64,000 nucleotides of DNA from Nitrospira sp. BO4 (GTDB lineage Bacteria > Nitrospirota > Nitrospiria > Nitrospirales > Nitrospiraceae): contig JAMPUU010000014.1 of assembly GCA_030144965.1 (NCBI GenBank), positions 1-64,000 on the forward strand, read 5' to 3'. How positions within the stretch are numbered: the stretch's first letter is position 1; every line of letters starts with the position of its first letter. Below are positions 62,371 to 64,000 of the stretch, piece after piece. A model generated the notes under the pieces. It had not been told where the DNA came from. It searched no databases and was given only the letters and a program-made list of their open reading frames with translations. A program made the translations under genes and the position numbers.

Positions 62371-64000
62371 TTATCCTTCCTCGCTGAACGTGACACGATT
62401 GACTTCACGCAGCGATGTCTCGCCATTCAACATTTTTTTCAGTGCCGATTGCCGAAGCGTGATCATTCCGTCAGTGACCGCCCGGTAACGGATTTCAGAA
62501 AGCGGCCGATCCGCAAGGATCATCTCTTTGATCTCATCCGTCAGATCGAGGAATTCCGTAATGCATTTTCTTCCTCGATACCCTGTCCCATGACATTGCG
62601 GACACCCTTTTCCTTCGTAGAACGTCGTATCTTTGTACTGTTCATAGTCCAACCCTGCTTCTTCGATAAGGGCCTTCTGGGCTTTGACCGGCGTTCGACA
62701 CGAGGCGCAAAAGATTCGGACCAGTCGCTGGGCCAACACACAGTTGAGTGCGGACAGAAAATTATAGGAATCGATCCCCATCGACGCGAATCGCCCGATC
62801 ACGTCGAATACGTTGTTCGCATGAACGGTCGTCAGGACAAGGTGGCCGGTCATAGCCGACTGGATCGCGATCTGGGCTGTTTCGGCATCTCGAATTTCAC
62901 CGACCATGATCTTGTCCGGGTCATGGCGAAGAATGGACCGGAGCCCTCGGGCAAAGGTGAGGCCTTTCTTTTCATTGACTGGAATTTGCACCACCCCCGG
63001 AAGCTGATATTCAACAGGGTCTTCGATCGTGATCAGTTTGTCTTCAAGCGTGTTCATCTCCGATATGGCGGCGTACAACGTCGTCGTCTTGCCGCTTCCG
63101 GTAGGCCCTGTCGCCAACACCATGCCGTAGGGACGGGCAATCGCTTTCCGGAATCGTTTGAGATCTTCCGGATTGAAACCGAGCCGTTCGAGCTTCAAGG
63201 ACGACACTCCGGTCGCAATGGAATCGCGGTCCAGTATTCGGATCACCACCGATTCACCGAAGACGCTGGGCAGGATAGAGACACGAAAATCCACGGTCTT
63301 TCGATCCAGCCTCATTCGAAAACTTCCATCCTGCGGCACTCGACGCTCGGCGATATCGAGCTCGGACATGACCTTCAGACGCGACACCAAGGGCGCGTGC
63401 AATCGAATATCCAGGGGCTCCATGGCTGGAATCAGAATGCCATCGACACGAAGTTTGACTTTGGTTGCGCGGTCTGCAGCCTCAATGTGAATGTCGCTGG
63501 CCCGGCGCTGCATCGCGCTCAGCAGGATAGAGTCCAGCAGCTTTACGGCAGGACTCTGATCCTCTCCCGCTTGATCGAGGGCTGCCACCTCTTCTCCTCG
63601 ATCATCTTCTTTCACCAAGACCGATCGATACTCCGCTTCGAGCTCGCGGAGCGCTTGGCTGGAGCCCGCGCTACGGTCCAACGCGGACAGGATTGCGCTC
63701 TTAGAACTGACGATCAGCTCCAGCGGCTTTCCGATCATGAGTTCCAATTCGTCGAGGCCCAACAAATTTTGAGGATCCGCGACGGCAATGGTCATCACAC
63801 TGTCTCTCTCGGCGATGGGGACAAACGGAAATCGCTGCATCAACCTGACGGAAATCGTCTCGTAGTAGCGGGGATCGACTTGAAAACTCGTCAGCGGATC
63901 GTAGGGAAGCCCGTATTGAGTGGCCAGTGCATGAGCCAACTGATCCTCCGAGAGGAGCCCTTCGCAGACCAGCGTGTGTCCTAAGGCTGCCGTGACACCT
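62371..64000 (-). CDS. GspE/PilB-type secretion ATPase, 5' end outside window
   Basis: At least 543 residues are seen; the frame continues beyond the window edge (upstream codons read LGHTLVCEGLLSEDQLAHAL, so the start is not included). The N-terminal domain of GspE/PilB type is followed by the catalytic core: Walker A TGPTGSGKTTTL, Asp box ITIEDPVEYQLPG, Walker B IMVGEIRDAETA and His box TGHLVLTTVHANN. A tetracysteine zinc site, C-x2-C ... C-x2-C (CASCRTP then CPQCHGTG), is present as in GspE and PilB. It powers pseudopilus or pilus assembly and heads the operon in this window. Confidence 0.93.
   Translation of the reverse strand, partial: GVTAALGHTLVCEGLLSEDQLAHALATQYGLPYDPLTSFQVDPRYYETISVRLMQRFPFVPIAERDSVMTIAVADPQNLLGLDELELMIGKPLELIVSSKSAILSALDRSAGSSQALRELEAEYRSVLVKEDDRGEEVAALDQAGEDQSPAVKLLDSILLSAMQRRASDIHIEAADRATKVKLRVDGILIPAMEPLDIRLHAPLVSRLKVMSELDIAERRVPQDGSFRMRLDRKTVDFRVSILPSVFGESVVIRILDRDSIATGVSSLKLERLGFNPEDLKRFRKAIARPYGMVLATGPTGSGKTTTLYAAISEMNTLEDKLITIEDPVEYQLPGVVQIPVNEKKGLTFARGLRSILRHDPDKIMVGEIRDAETAQIAIQSAMTGHLVLTTVHANNVFDVIGRFASMGIDSYNFLSALNCVLAQRLVRIFCASCRTPVKAQKALIEEAGLDYEQYKDTTFYEGKGCPQCHGTGYRGRKCITEFLDLTDEIKEMILADRPLSEIRYRAVTDGMITLRQSALKKMLNGETSLREVNRVTFSEEG

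Noticed and set aside
62212..63984. 590-codon plus-strand frame
   Set aside because: Antisense shadow of the GspE/PilB ATPase gene.
1..64000. tRNA, rRNA, prophage structural genes, plasmid origin
   Set aside because: None of the expected conserved strings or genes was seen on reading the window; absence is not proven without a dedicated search.

Overview
The window looks like a 64 kb piece of a bacterial chromosome of moderate-to-high GC. The gene set resembles Nitrospira-type (Nitrospirota) genomes: NtrC-class two-component systems, a Tat-exported copper-storage protein, MalQ, a PilM/N/O-type machine and many small exported proteins and lipoproteins. The lineage is an inference from general resemblance, not from a marker gene; no rRNA or tRNA gene was seen.

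Layout. (1) 1-6.5 kb: sparse region with small conserved-looking proteins, a cupredoxin facing a c-type heme protein across a strong hairpin, a superinfection-immunity-domain membrane peptide and a frameshifted gene. (2) 6.5-15.1 kb: an RND efflux operon (pump, membrane fusion protein, PII-like protein) divergent from a histidine kinase and an NtrC-class regulator; the ~700 bp between them carries dyads likely to be operators. (3) 15.1-20.8 kb: small proteins, lipoproteins and an SPFH protein. (4) 20.9-22.0 kb: an IS1595-family element. (5) 22.7-26.6 kb: a 36% histidine peptide, exported proteins, an FG-GAP lipoprotein and a 16-cysteine Tat-exported copper-storage protein. (6) 26.9-30.7 kb: an SGNH hydrolase, then a three-gene set led by a protein with a DpnII/MboI-like nuclease domain that has lost catalytic residues. 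(7) 30.7-35.6 kb: malQ, histidine kinase and NtrC-class regulator on the minus strand.

(8) 35.8-53.3 kb is the most striking part. Read on the minus strand, a likely long operon begins with a small protein and continues with four copies of an exported protein, each placed before a class-3 lipase gene with RTX repeats: one full-length 2082-residue lipase-RTX protein, one short version, one truncated fragment and one 3' remnant. It ends with a complete type I secretion system (ABC transporter, HlyD-type adaptor, TolC-type outer-membrane protein). The exported partners share their N-terminal halves but differ at the C terminus, and each pair is tightly spaced or overlapping. This looks like a duplicating and decaying array of secreted lipase plus cognate partner cassettes. 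A toxin/immunity or toxin/chaperone role is my inference.

(9) 53.7-58.7 kb: small exported and cytoplasmic proteins, a large uncharacterised protein, proA and a UDP-glucuronate decarboxylase. (10) 58.9-64 kb: a type II secretion/type IV pilus-like operon (pseudopilin, PilP-like, PilO, PilN, PilM and a GspE/PilB ATPase cut by the window edge).
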